DNA of 64,000 nucleotides from Pirellulaceae bacterium (GTDB lineage: Bacteria; Planctomycetota; Planctomycetia; Pirellulales; Pirellulaceae): NCBI GenBank assembly GCA_022448315.1, contig JAKVCA010000025.1:1-64000 (forward strand), in the 5' to 3' direction. Below are positions 1 to 8,601 of the stretch, piece after piece (within the stretch, counting starts at the first letter, position 1; each line of letters begins with the position of its first letter). The notes beneath the pieces were generated by a model, which did not search any database, was not told the DNA's origin, and saw only the letters and a program-made list of their open reading frames with translations. The translations under genes and the position numbers were made by a program.

Positions 1-456
1 CCAGAAACTATTCAATAGAACGGAAGTGCGTGCGATTTCTTTGTAACGAAGCCTCTGGCTCGGGACAACACCTCTCCGCCCAAAGGGCACGCCACCTCGG
101 CCAAAATTGCATCGAGGACCCGCCGACCGAATTGACCAACCATGGATGAGTGGTCCGTTCAAACTTGGCAGGAACGGGAGCGGGGATGAGCGAATCTGGT
201 TCGTCATGCGGCAGTTCGTGGAGACCTAAAGATTCGCGTCGCAATATTGACATCGATGACGCGCATCAAACTCAAACGACATTCTAGGTGGTCCAACTTC
301 ATCGGTCACTGTGCCGTACGACGCTCATTTCGTGGGCGCAACATAATGATTTCGATTTCCTGAGGATTCGGTTTTCGCCCATCAGGGATTAGGTCGATCG
401 GTGCAAATGGGTGGGTTCATCACTGCCGATGGCGATCAGTTTTTATCCCGACATGT
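1..456. other. Left flank, no supported gene
   Basis: This stretch lies downstream of the minus-strand peptidase gene. A short minus-strand open frame covers 8-253, but its product has an unbalanced composition, no recognisable motif and no ribosome binding site, so I do not call it. Just after the peptidase stop codon, around 445-470, there is a modest inverted repeat (CCCGA/TCGGG) but no T-run on the minus strand, so I do not call a terminator either. Confidence 0.5.
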
Positions 457-2553
457 CTATCGGGCACCACGGGGCAAAGTCTCGATCAGATACCTCAGAA
501 TCAGCATGCGGACGTGCACCACCGAACCCGGTCCCTCACGCAGACCATGGTCGCGATTGGGATACACCATGTAGTCAAACGGTTTGCCAAGTTCTACGAG
601 GCGATCTACAAGTCCCTCGACAATCTGAATGTGCGTGTTGGTTTCTCCGGACCCGGTGATGATCAGCAGTTTCCCCTTCAGACCTTCAGCGAAGAAAATC
701 GGAGCCGACTTCTTGTATCCCGCGGCGTTTACCTCACGCGTCCGCATGTAGATCTCCTGAAACCAGGCGTTGTAAAGCCAGGGTTGTGGCTTTGGCACAA
801 CGGCAATCCCGGTGTGGTAAACCTCAGGCTTGCGGAACATCGCGTTTAGCGTATTGGACCCACCACCACTCCATCCCCAAATCCCAACTCGGGAAAGGTC
901 CAGGTAGGGTCGCATATCACCCAACTTTTTGAGGGCATTCGCCTGGTCCTCGGTGGACAATGGGCCGAGACTTCCAAAAACAGATCGTCTCCAGGCAGCA
1001 CCCTTGGGACAAGCTGTCCCGCGATTATCAATCGAAACCACGACGTATCCCGTATCTGCAACGACTCGGTGAAAATCAATCTGTTCGGCTCCCCAACGAT
1101 CAAGCACCGTTTGCAGGTAGGGTTCCCCGTAAACGTAAACGAATACGGGATACTTCCTGGATGGATCAAAGTCGCTTGGCTTGGTGATTGAAGCATCCAT
1201 CAACACCCCTTCGCCAAGATCCACCTCAACGAATTCTGTCGGATTTTGAATGACGGCATCCGCTCGTGCTCTGAGTTCCTCGTTCGCTTCGAGAACACGC
1301 ACTTGTTTGTGAGACGCCAACTCCACAAGATCAGTGATCGGTGGGCTATTGAGGGTCGAAAACGTGTGGATCGCCCATTTGCCGTCGGGTGAAATATCAT
1401 ACGTGTGCGTTCCAGGCTGACCCTCGGGTGTCACTTTTTCGAGCGTCGCGGAGCCATCAAGCGGAACCCGATAGAGATATCTCTGGGTTGCATTGGAAGG
1501 TGACGCATAAAAATAGTACCAGCCGCCGGCTTCGTCCAGAAAAACGCGGTCGATGACGTCATAGTCGCCCTTCATCAGGCTTGTGACCTGTCCACCATCC
1601 TTTGAACAGATGTAGGCCTGTCGCCAGCCGTCCTTTTCGCTGACAAAAACAAAAGCTTGCCCCTCTCGAATCCACTCGGCGCCCGAGTTGATTCCATGAC
1701 TTCCTACCGCCCATGCCTCATTGACTTCACGAAAAATGGGTTTGACCTGGCCATCTTCTTCCACAAGCAGGAACTCACGTTTGTCCCGAAAACGGCTGAG
1801 CGTTTCGACAAGCATCTGATCCGAGCCTGGGCACCAACTGACGTGCCCCAGATAAAAGCCTTCCTCCGGCCTGTCGAACTCCAGCCAACGGACCTGCGGA
1901 TCCTGGACATCGATGATGCCAACCCGTAGGGACTCGATGGTTTCACCCACGCGGGCGAACCGACGCGTGGCTGTCCCGGGATACGAAGGATCTGTCGGGA
2001 CCAAAACGGTTCGCAAAGGAACGTCCGTTCGATCCACTTCGACAAAGGAGGCATATTTTCCGCTGGAACTCCATTGAAGATCACGAAAAGACACATCCCG
2101 GTTGGGCGAGGCTTCGATGATTTGGGTCCGCTCACCATCGTCCAAGTTTAAAAGGACGAGACTTCGACCTTTGCGTTCCAGTCGCCGCCTCCCATTGGGT
2201 GATTCGTTTGCTCCTCGCTTTTTCATGGGTTCGGCAGGCGAACGTTCCCCACTACGAACATCGATCCGGTATTGCCCAACCTGATTGGTCTGTGCATTGC
2301 GCTGACGCACCCGATATCCAGTGCTGTCGGCGAGCCATTCCGCTTGAAACGTTTTTGCCCTGAATTCACCACGATCATAGATTCCCTTGAGCCGAGCACT
2401 CGCCAGCTTCTGCCAGTCGTCATCACGAATCGGCTGCGCAGCGAGAACCTTGAGACCACCGCTTGTGAGCAGGGTTATGGCGAACGAGATTCGCAGAACG
2501 TTTACAAGGAGTCGCCGAGTTGGATGGCGGAGATCAATCCAATCTTGTTTCAT
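457..2553 (-). CDS. Exported S9B dipeptidyl-peptidase IV-like serine peptidase
   Basis: Probable exported prolyl-oligopeptidase-family peptidase (S9B), which would release dipeptides from peptide N-termini. An N-terminal beta-propeller region with DPPIV_N-type repeats is followed by an alpha/beta-hydrolase domain. The nucleophile motif GWSGGG is clear; His lies in RDHGL near the C-terminus. The catalytic-Asp position reads GSGETNTH where DPP IV has GTADDNVH, so the triad acid appears to be Glu. Ser-to-acid and acid-to-His spacings (75 and 32 residues) match DPP IV. An upstream ATG at 2622 overlaps the stop of the preceding gene (ATGA), but it adds 23 His-rich residues. I prefer 2553 because it puts a normal signal segment (MKQDWIDLRHPTRRLLVNVL) at the N-terminus. 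Probably cotranscribed with the upstream double-propeller gene. The family is confident; activity is uncertain because of the Glu. Confidence 0.85.
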   Translation of the reverse strand: MKQDWIDLRHPTRRLLVNVLRISFAITLLTSGGLKVLAAQPIRDDDWQKLASARLKGIYDRGEFRAKTFQAEWLADSTGYRVRQRNAQTNQVGQYRIDVRSGERSPAEPMKKRGANESPNGRRRLERKGRSLVLLNLDDGERTQIIEASPNRDVSFRDLQWSSSGKYASFVEVDRTDVPLRTVLVPTDPSYPGTATRRFARVGETIESLRVGIIDVQDPQVRWLEFDRPEEGFYLGHVSWCPGSDQMLVETLSRFRDKREFLLVEEDGQVKPIFREVNEAWAVGSHGINSGAEWIREGQAFVFVSEKDGWRQAYICSKDGGQVTSLMKGDYDVIDRVFLDEAGGWYYFYASPSNATQRYLYRVPLDGSATLEKVTPEGQPGTHTYDISPDGKWAIHTFSTLNSPPITDLVELASHKQVRVLEANEELRARADAVIQNPTEFVEVDLGEGVLMDASITKPSDFDPSRKYPVFVYVYGEPYLQTVLDRWGAEQIDFHRVVADTGYVVVSIDNRGTACPKGAAWRRSVFGSLGPLSTEDQANALKKLGDMRPYLDLSRVGIWGWSGGGSNTLNAMFRKPEVYHTGIAVVPKPQPWLYNAWFQEIYMRTREVNAAGYKKSAPIFFAEGLKGKLLIITGSGETNTHIQIVEGLVDRLVELGKPFDYMVYPNRDHGLREGPGSVVHVRMLILRYLIETLPRGAR

Positions 2554-2618
2554 GGTCGTGTCCGAATCGTGGTGAGCATGACGTTGATGGTCAGGGACAA
2601 CTTGGCCTGGGTGCCCCA

Positions 2619-5120
2619 TCATTTCGCAGGCGTTCCCAGGATGGCGGTGAGCCGTTCTGTGGTCCGGATGAAAAGAAGACCCTCAGAAATCGCGGGCGTG
2701 GCAAAGCAAGGACCGTCCATCGAATTCTCGGCAAGAACACGCATTTCAGGGCCGTGAGCAAGCACGTAGACCTTACCGTTTTCCGAGGCACAGTAGATTT
2801 TTCCATCCCCAGCAACCAGCGAAGCAATCACACCCGCTCGATCGCCCAACCTTTGTTCAAAAACCTTCGCCCCCGACTTCGCATGGAATGACCGAACAAT
2901 CCCATTGGAATTGCCGAGATAAATCTGCTCGCCGTAGACGACGGGGGTCGACATGTAAGACCCTCCCTTGTCGACGCTCCAAGCCATCGCTGAGTCCTGC
3001 GAGTTCGGTTCCAATTGCCCTTCGGCCTCTGGATGGACCGCGTGAATCGGCGAGGGACCGCCATGGGCGTTGGTGATGTAGATCAATCCATGGGCTTCAA
3101 AAGGACTTGGGATCGGGTTATCGCCGCCGCCTTGAATTCGCCAGATTTCTTTGCCGTCAGACAACTGGTACGAAACCATCCACGGCCAACCGTTGACGAC
3201 CACCTGCTCGCGACCTTGAGTATGGATCAGCGGGGTCCCCCAGCTTCGTTCACACACCTCTTTTCGAGAAGTCCGCCAAATCTCCTCACCGTCACTGAGT
3301 CGACGCGCGGTGACGAAGGGGTTCTCAGGATCATCACAAACCAGAACGATCCGATCCCCATGCACAGCGGGTGAGCTTGAGAACCCCCAACCGATGCCGT
3401 ACTTGCTGATGTTGATCACCCCGAGATCCTGTTTCCAGAGCTCGTTGCCAGACAGATCATGGCAATAAAGCCCTTCGGAACCGAGGAAAGTCACCAAGTG
3501 GTTGCCGACGACGCAAACACTGGTATTTGCATGCGTCGCTTTGGTGTGTCGCGTCGCCCGGGGCTTTCCCTGTCGAAGCGTCCGGCTCCAGAGTTTATGA
3601 CCTTTGGACTTGTCATAGCAGAGCAATAACCAGTCCTGACTTTCATTATCTTCAGCCGCCGTGGGCTTGCCTCCTGCTGCGACTTCGAGCGGCGCTTTTC
3701 CGTCCTTGGCAACGGCTGTCAAAAGGAACAATTTGTCTCCCGCCACCACGGGGCTCGAGTGCCCCAAGCCGGGCACTTCAATCTGCCACAGGACATTTTC
3801 CAAATCCCCCTGGCCAGGATCGGCATTCCAGGTTACGGGCAGCGGAAACCCTTCCGCCACACCACGCCCCCCCAACCCCCGGAATGCGGGCCAATCCCGA
3901 CCCTGATATTCGACGCGGCCCTGAAACGCTTTCAATTGATCAGCACTGGAAGTCTCAGATTCCTCCAGAATGTTTGAAGTCGTTGCAGAAGTTTTCTCGA
4001 GCCGACCCAAGAAGACTTGATTCGTCGAATCCGAATTCGCTACTGCGACATCCGGAGTGCCATCAGAATTGAGATCCCCAATACTCAGTCCGTAGGTCAA
4101 ATTTGCGGCATCGTCAAAGACCACTTCGCGAAATGATTTTCCTTCACCCTCGTTCAGGTACACGACATTGGGTTGGCCCGAGTTTCCCGCCACCAAATCA
4201 AGATCCCCGTCCCGGTCCATATCGAATGACGCCAAGCAATAGGTACGGCTCTCCGGGTCGCCGAAAGGAACTTCAGCTTCCACCCCTCCCTGACCGTCGC
4301 CGAGAAAGAGGCGATTGGCCTGTCCGACATTGCCAACCGCCCAATCCAGATCTTGATCCCCATCAAAGTCGCCAATCGTGACGGCTCTTGACTGCCCCTT
4401 GGGGTCGCCAAAATTTTTGACCTGCAGAAAGTTCAAACGCCCGTCGTTCAGCAACCAGCTACTTTGCTGTCCGTCGCGATTGGCCAACACAAGATCGTTG
4501 TCCCCATCGCCGTCGACATCTCCAACCTCGACATCGATGGTCGAATCGGTCTGTGTGCCGAACGTGAGTGTCTCTGGAAAATTGGCCGCGCCGTCGTTGA
4601 GGCAAATCTGATTGGAGCGTCCTCGGCAAGTGATCAAGATATCGGGATCTCCATCCTGATCGATGTCGGTAAGCGTCAAACTTCGAACCGAAGAGATTTC
4701 TCCGAAGGTCCTGTGAAAACGAAAGCTCGCCTTACCGTCATTGAGAAAAATCTGGCATGGTGCCATATCATTCCCGGTCACAACATCCAGATCACCATCC
4801 CCATCGAGGTCGGCGAGTTCACAGGCGTAAGTGGTGGAGCGGTCAATTCCGAGGGGTCGCATCACGTTAAAACGTGCTCGCCCCTGATTCAAAAAGGTGT
4901 AATTCTGCTGGGGCCAATGTCGACCGTTGGCCACCACAACGTCCAGATCACCGTCCGCATCAAGATCACCGATCCGTAGAGAAGCCGTTCGATTTGCTTC
5001 GGTTCCCAATAACAGGCGAGCGTGACTCTCGTAAATCTGAGCCACCGTAGCGGACGAGGCGGGCCCCAGACAACAGGAAATCACAACCGCAAAAACCCAC
5101 GCGTTTCGTGTCGCATTCAT
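2619..5120 (-). CDS. Exported double beta-propeller protein: seven VCBS/FG-GAP units plus PQQ-like domain
   Basis: An 833-aa protein with a signal peptide ending near ASSATVA. Residues about 45-370 hold seven calcium-loop units of the form GDxDxDGDxD (for example GDLDADGDLDVVVANG and ADLDGDGDLDVVTGND), enough for one seven-bladed VCBS/FG-GAP propeller. A linker leads to a PQQ-like propeller from about residue 415 to the end, with repeated blades such as SSPVVAGDKLFLL and STPVVYGEQIYLGN. The haem-c CxxCH motif of true PQQ dehydrogenases is absent, so enzymatic activity cannot be claimed. Binding or scaffolding outside the membrane is the likeliest role. Its stop overlaps an ATG of the downstream peptidase frame, so the two genes probably form one operon read from the 5121-5455 intergenic region. 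Confidence 0.85.
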   Translation of the reverse strand: MNATRNAWVFAVVISCCLGPASSATVAQIYESHARLLLGTEANRTASLRIGDLDADGDLDVVVANGRHWPQQNYTFLNQGRARFNVMRPLGIDRSTTYACELADLDGDGDLDVVTGNDMAPCQIFLNDGKASFRFHRTFGEISSVRSLTLTDIDQDGDPDILITCRGRSNQICLNDGAANFPETLTFGTQTDSTIDVEVGDVDGDGDNDLVLANRDGQQSSWLLNDGRLNFLQVKNFGDPKGQSRAVTIGDFDGDQDLDWAVGNVGQANRLFLGDGQGGVEAEVPFGDPESRTYCLASFDMDRDGDLDLVAGNSGQPNVVYLNEGEGKSFREVVFDDAANLTYGLSIGDLNSDGTPDVAVANSDSTNQVFLGRLEKTSATTSNILEESETSSADQLKAFQGRVEYQGRDWPAFRGLGGRGVAEGFPLPVTWNADPGQGDLENVLWQIEVPGLGHSSPVVAGDKLFLLTAVAKDGKAPLEVAAGGKPTAAEDNESQDWLLLCYDKSKGHKLWSRTLRQGKPRATRHTKATHANTSVCVVGNHLVTFLGSEGLYCHDLSGNELWKQDLGVINISKYGIGWGFSSSPAVHGDRIVLVCDDPENPFVTARRLSDGEEIWRTSRKEVCERSWGTPLIHTQGREQVVVNGWPWMVSYQLSDGKEIWRIQGGGDNPIPSPFEAHGLIYITNAHGGPSPIHAVHPEAEGQLEPNSQDSAMAWSVDKGGSYMSTPVVYGEQIYLGNSNGIVRSFHAKSGAKVFEQRLGDRAGVIASLVAGDGKIYCASENGKVYVLAHGPEMRVLAENSMDGPCFATPAISEGLLFIRTTERLTAILGTPAK

Positions 5121-5455
5121 AAATCACTTGAAGCGTTGTTGGAGTTCAGATTCACCGTCAGACTCAAGACAGGTTCGCCACACGGATTCGCATCGCCAAC
5201 TTGGCTCAATTCTATCTCAATCGGTTCAGGGGAGAATGTCACGGCTGGGAATTCTGAAGAGAAGGTCGGGTGACGCGAGGCATGTTGACGCGACGATCCT
5301 GATCGTTGTCCGTCCCTGAGCCGAGACAAAAGCGAGGTTTTCCAGTACAAAGGAGTTTCCCCTAGAGATGAATGGGTAATCTGCCGTCGTTTGCCCCCAC
5401 CTGAGATTCCTCTCGTTCTACCGAAAACCGTTAAAAAAACACTCCGAGCTGCAAT
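5121..5455. other. Divergent intergenic region
   Basis: These 335 bases separate the minus-strand double-propeller gene from the plus-strand esterase, so promoters for both must lie here or nearby. I see no convincing -35/-10 pair, operator palindrome or small ORF. The long minus-strand frame that crosses it (to 6229) is antisense to the esterase and is not a gene. Confidence 0.5.
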
Positions 5456-6577
5456 ATGAAAACTGGCTTTTTTAGAACTCTTCTCACGAGCTTTGTGATC
5501 ATTTACGCCGCCGTCGACGGTTGGTCCTACGGTCAGGAAGCCAGCGACCCGTTCAAGAGACTGGACCGAAACAAGGATGGAAAACTGACCAAGGAAGAAT
5601 TCCCCAATCGTCTTTTCGACCGCATCGACACCAATCAAGATGGAATCATTACGATCGAGGAAGACCAGGCTTTCATGCGTCGCCAACCCAATCGCCCCGG
5701 CCAAAACAGCCAAAACAGTCGCAACTCTGAAGCGGTTGAGGCAAGGCTGGACCTGCCTTATGCCGAAACCGACAACCCTCGACAAACGCTGGACCTTTAT
5801 CTGCCCAAAAAGCGTGTCGGAGACCAACCTCTGCCCGTGGTGGTTTTCATTCATGGCGGGGCATGGCGAGCCGGCGACAAGCGGGGTGGCGCAAGGACGG
5901 TCGTTCCCCTGGTTGAAACGGGACAGTACGTCGGAGTTTCCATTGGATATCGCTTGACGGGCGAAGCCGTATGGCCCGCCCAGATCCATGACTGCAAAGC
6001 GGCCATCCGTTGGTTGAAAGCAAACGCGCAAAAGTACCAATTCGACGCTGATCGCATCGGGGTGACTGGAACCTCGGCAGGGGGCCACCTGGTCGCGATG
6101 CTGGGCACCAGTGGAGACTCGGCCGACCTCGACGGCGAATTGGGGGGGCACCTTGACCAGAACAGTCGCGTGGCCTGTGTGGTGGATCAGTTTGGCCCAA
6201 GTGATCTGCTGTCCATGGGCGGGTCCCATAACAATGCCAACTCCCCAGAATCCATATTAGTGGGGGGCCCTCTTCAGGAGACGAAGGCGACTGCGATTCA
6301 AGCGTCCCCCACAAACTACGTCACCAAGCAAGACCCTCCCTTTCTTTTCATTCATGGGACCGATGATCCCCTCGTTCCATTTCAGCAATCGGAATTGCTC
6401 CATGAAAAATTGCAGACAGCTGGCGTTGCTTCGCTGCTCGTCCCCGTCGAAAAAGGGAGGCACGGCAACTTTGGAACTTCGGAAGTTGCTGAAAGGATGA
6501 AGCAATTTTTCGACAAACACCTCAGGGGTCAAAAAATCGTAATTTCAAAGGCTGCCATTGCACAGGGTGGTCGTTAG
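5456..6577 (+). CDS. Exported EF-hand alpha/beta-hydrolase (BD-FAE/Aes-type esterase)
   Basis: A 373-aa secreted esterase-like protein. A signal peptide (about residues 1-27) is followed by two EF-hand loops, DRNKDGKLTKEE (37-48) and DTNQDGIITIEE (58-69), and then an alpha/beta-hydrolase domain of the bacterial feruloyl-esterase/hormone-sensitive-lipase kind. Visible catalytic elements are the oxyanion motif HGGAW (about 133), the nucleophile GTSAGG (Ser207), the acid in HGTDDPLVP and the base in GRHGNF. The likely role is removal of ester substituents (acetyl or feruloyl) from polysaccharides outside the cytoplasm, which fits the two downstream sulfatases. The EF-hands suggest calcium binding, a common planctomycetal add-on. 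Substrate is not predictable from sequence. Confidence 0.88.
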   Translation: MKTGFFRTLLTSFVIIYAAVDGWSYGQEASDPFKRLDRNKDGKLTKEEFPNRLFDRIDTNQDGIITIEEDQAFMRRQPNRPGQNSQNSRNSEAVEARLDLPYAETDNPRQTLDLYLPKKRVGDQPLPVVVFIHGGAWRAGDKRGGARTVVPLVETGQYVGVSIGYRLTGEAVWPAQIHDCKAAIRWLKANAQKYQFDADRIGVTGTSAGGHLVAMLGTSGDSADLDGELGGHLDQNSRVACVVDQFGPSDLLSMGGSHNNANSPESILVGGPLQETKATAIQASPTNYVTKQDPPFLFIHGTDDPLVPFQQSELLHEKLQTAGVASLLVPVEKGRHGNFGTSEVAERMKQFFDKHLRGQKIVISKAAIAQGGR

Positions 6578-6782
6578 CCGATGTGAAAACTGCCGAACCG
6601 AGATGACCAAAGCCGGACCGGCCGCCAAAAGGCTTGAAACAAACGATGGTGAGTGTCAGCGAACTAGATCTGACAACTCCGTCAATGACTCCAAATTCTG
6701 TCTTGGCCGTTGAGGGCCGTCCCACACCGCGGTTCCAACAACTCCTAGCCACTTTGTTGATAAAAAATTGGAGGAATATCCA

Positions 6783-6944
6783 ATGACGAACCCAGAAGAT
6801 TCGTGGCTCGACCGCCTGTGGCTTGTCAACACGGCCCTCTACCGGGCAAGCCTTTTAGGCTTTCTTCTAACCTTACTTGCGGTGCCAAGGAATCTGAAAA
6901 GGCACTTAGACGAGATCATCATTTGGTACTTGGCACCGTCTTGA
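6783..6944 (+). CDS. Possible 53-aa membrane micro-protein
   Basis: This frame is too short for usual gene calling. ATG at 6783 is preceded by a textbook Shine-Dalgarno GGAGG (6770-6774) with 8-base spacing, better than those of most genes here. The 53-aa product begins MTNPEDSWLDRLWLVNTALY, has one hydrophobic segment (about residues 17-35, ASLLGFLLTLLAV), then a basic stretch and an amphipathic C-terminus, as expected for a single-span membrane micro-protein. It ends 68 bases before the first sulfatase gene, so it could also be a leader peptide. I recognise no homologue. It could be chance. Confidence 0.4.
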   Translation: MTNPEDSWLDRLWLVNTALYRASLLGFLLTLLAVPRNLKRHLDEIIIWYLAPS

Positions 6945-7012
6945 GGCGCGACCGAGTCTCTGCAGCACCGAGCATCCGCGGACAGGTGCTCCTTTCCCTC
7001 AGTGAGTGAACC

Positions 7013-8422
7013 ATGCAAGTCATGACGAAAAGACGTTCAAACCCCATCACGGGGCGCATCGGTTACCAGACGCTCTTTGCGTTGGCATTGCTGTTCAACG
7101 TCGGCCTCGCTGCCGAACAAGAGAAACCCAACATTTTGCTCATCCTCGCCGATGATCTGGGTTACGGTGATCTCGGATTCCAGGGTTCGACAGACATTCA
7201 GTCGCCGCATCTCGACAGACTTGCCGAAGGAAGTATACGTTTCACTGACGCGCACACGACGGCCTCGGTTTGCAGTCCTTCCCGCGCAGGGCTGATGACG
7301 GGCAGGTATCAACAAAGATTCGGACATGAAGCCAATACGCCCGATTATCCCAACGGAATGGACATCGACGAGACCACTCTCGCCCAACGACTTCAGTCGC
7401 TTGGCTATCGGACCGGCCTGATTGGCAAATGGCACCTTGGAGCCACCGACGAACAATATCCAACCCAAAGAGGTTTCGACACCTTTTACGGCCTCCGTGA
7501 GGGGAGCCGAAGCTACTTTTACGACGCCCAGAAAAATGACAAGCCGGGAGACCCCCGAGCCATTGAACTACAGGGCCAGCAAGTCGAATTTGAAGGGTAC
7601 CTGACCGACGTCTTCGGAGATCAGGCGGTCGAATTCATCCGATCACCTTCAGATGCACCGTTCTTTCTGTACCTTTCTTTTACAGCGCCGCATGGCCCCA
7701 TGCATGCCACCAAAGACGATCTTGAGCGGTTCAAACATATCGAGAATCAACGTCGGCGAACCTATGCGGCCATGGTCTGGGCCATGGACCGTGCGATTGG
7801 GAAAGTCATCGCGGAGTTGGAGAAGCAGAATCAACTCGACAATACCCTGATCTGGTTCCTCAGTGACAACGGCGGTGCAACGAACAACGCCTCAAGCAAT
7901 TTGCCGCTGGCAGGGCACAAGGGCATCAAATTCGAGGGTGGAATCCGAGTCCCATTCCTGATGTCGTGGAAAGCCCGTTTTCCAGACGGCAAATTAGATT
8001 CTCGAATGGTTTCCGCATTGGACATTCTGCCCACCTCTGTCGCTGCGGCGGGTGGAGTTCCCTCAGCCACCTCTTCCTCTCGCCCTCTCGATGGCGTGAA
8101 CCTGCTCCCTTACCTGACGGGGGTCAAGGAAGGCGTACCTCACGAAAAACTTTATTGGCATAAACTCTGGTTCAGCGCAATGCGTGACGGCCCGTGGAAA
8201 CTGATCTACGTCCAAGATTATGGATACGCGTTGTACAACCTTGAAGACGATCTGGGTGAGAAACGTAACCTGGTCGCTCAACACCCGACGCGAGTCAAAG
8301 CCATGCAGGAGGATTTGGATGCGTGGAAAAGCCAAATGATCGAACCCCTCTGGGGGGAAAACGAAAGATGGTTTCGGGTCCATAGCCAGAATCACATACG
8401 CATCATCGAGGGCAAGAAATGA
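7013..8422 (+). CDS. Exported type I sulfatase
   Basis: A 469-aa sulfatase of the alkaline-phosphatase superfamily, which would hydrolyse sulfate esters on carbohydrates in the periplasm or outside. The signal peptide ends near GLAAEQ; the metal-binding motif is ILADDLGYGD (Asp47, Asp48); the formylglycine maturation motif is CSPSRAGLMTGR (Cys87). GKWHLG, the downstream SDNGG and the C-terminal ELYDLE-like segment (here LYNLEDDLGEKRNL) complete the usual S1 layout. It carries the canonical CxPxR, so it depends on a formylglycine-generating enzyme that is not in this window. The start is either 7013 or the in-frame ATG at 7022. A second sulfatase follows on the same strand. Substrate unknown. 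Confidence 0.92.
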   Translation: MQVMTKRRSNPITGRIGYQTLFALALLFNVGLAAEQEKPNILLILADDLGYGDLGFQGSTDIQSPHLDRLAEGSIRFTDAHTTASVCSPSRAGLMTGRYQQRFGHEANTPDYPNGMDIDETTLAQRLQSLGYRTGLIGKWHLGATDEQYPTQRGFDTFYGLREGSRSYFYDAQKNDKPGDPRAIELQGQQVEFEGYLTDVFGDQAVEFIRSPSDAPFFLYLSFTAPHGPMHATKDDLERFKHIENQRRRTYAAMVWAMDRAIGKVIAELEKQNQLDNTLIWFLSDNGGATNNASSNLPLAGHKGIKFEGGIRVPFLMSWKARFPDGKLDSRMVSALDILPTSVAAAGGVPSATSSSRPLDGVNLLPYLTGVKEGVPHEKLYWHKLWFSAMRDGPWKLIYVQDYGYALYNLEDDLGEKRNLVAQHPTRVKAMQEDLDAWKSQMIEPLWGENERWFRVHSQNHIRIIEGKK

Positions 8423-8601
8423 CCCGGCCTTCCACCGCTGAAACGAGTGTCCGGTATCGATAAACATGAACCGCCACCCTTGGGGCTTAACGGAATCCGG
8501 AAGAGGGAGTGCATCGAAGGCTGGCCGGTGACCCCACGTCGGTACGTCTCAGCTACATCAGGAAACGAACACCGTTTTTCATTCTTGAAGAGATTCGCAA
8601 C

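Noticed and set aside
5117-6229. Minus-strand 370-aa frame
   Set aside because: Antisense to the EF-hand esterase and its 5' region; no domain, and product rich in His/Arg typical of shadow frames.
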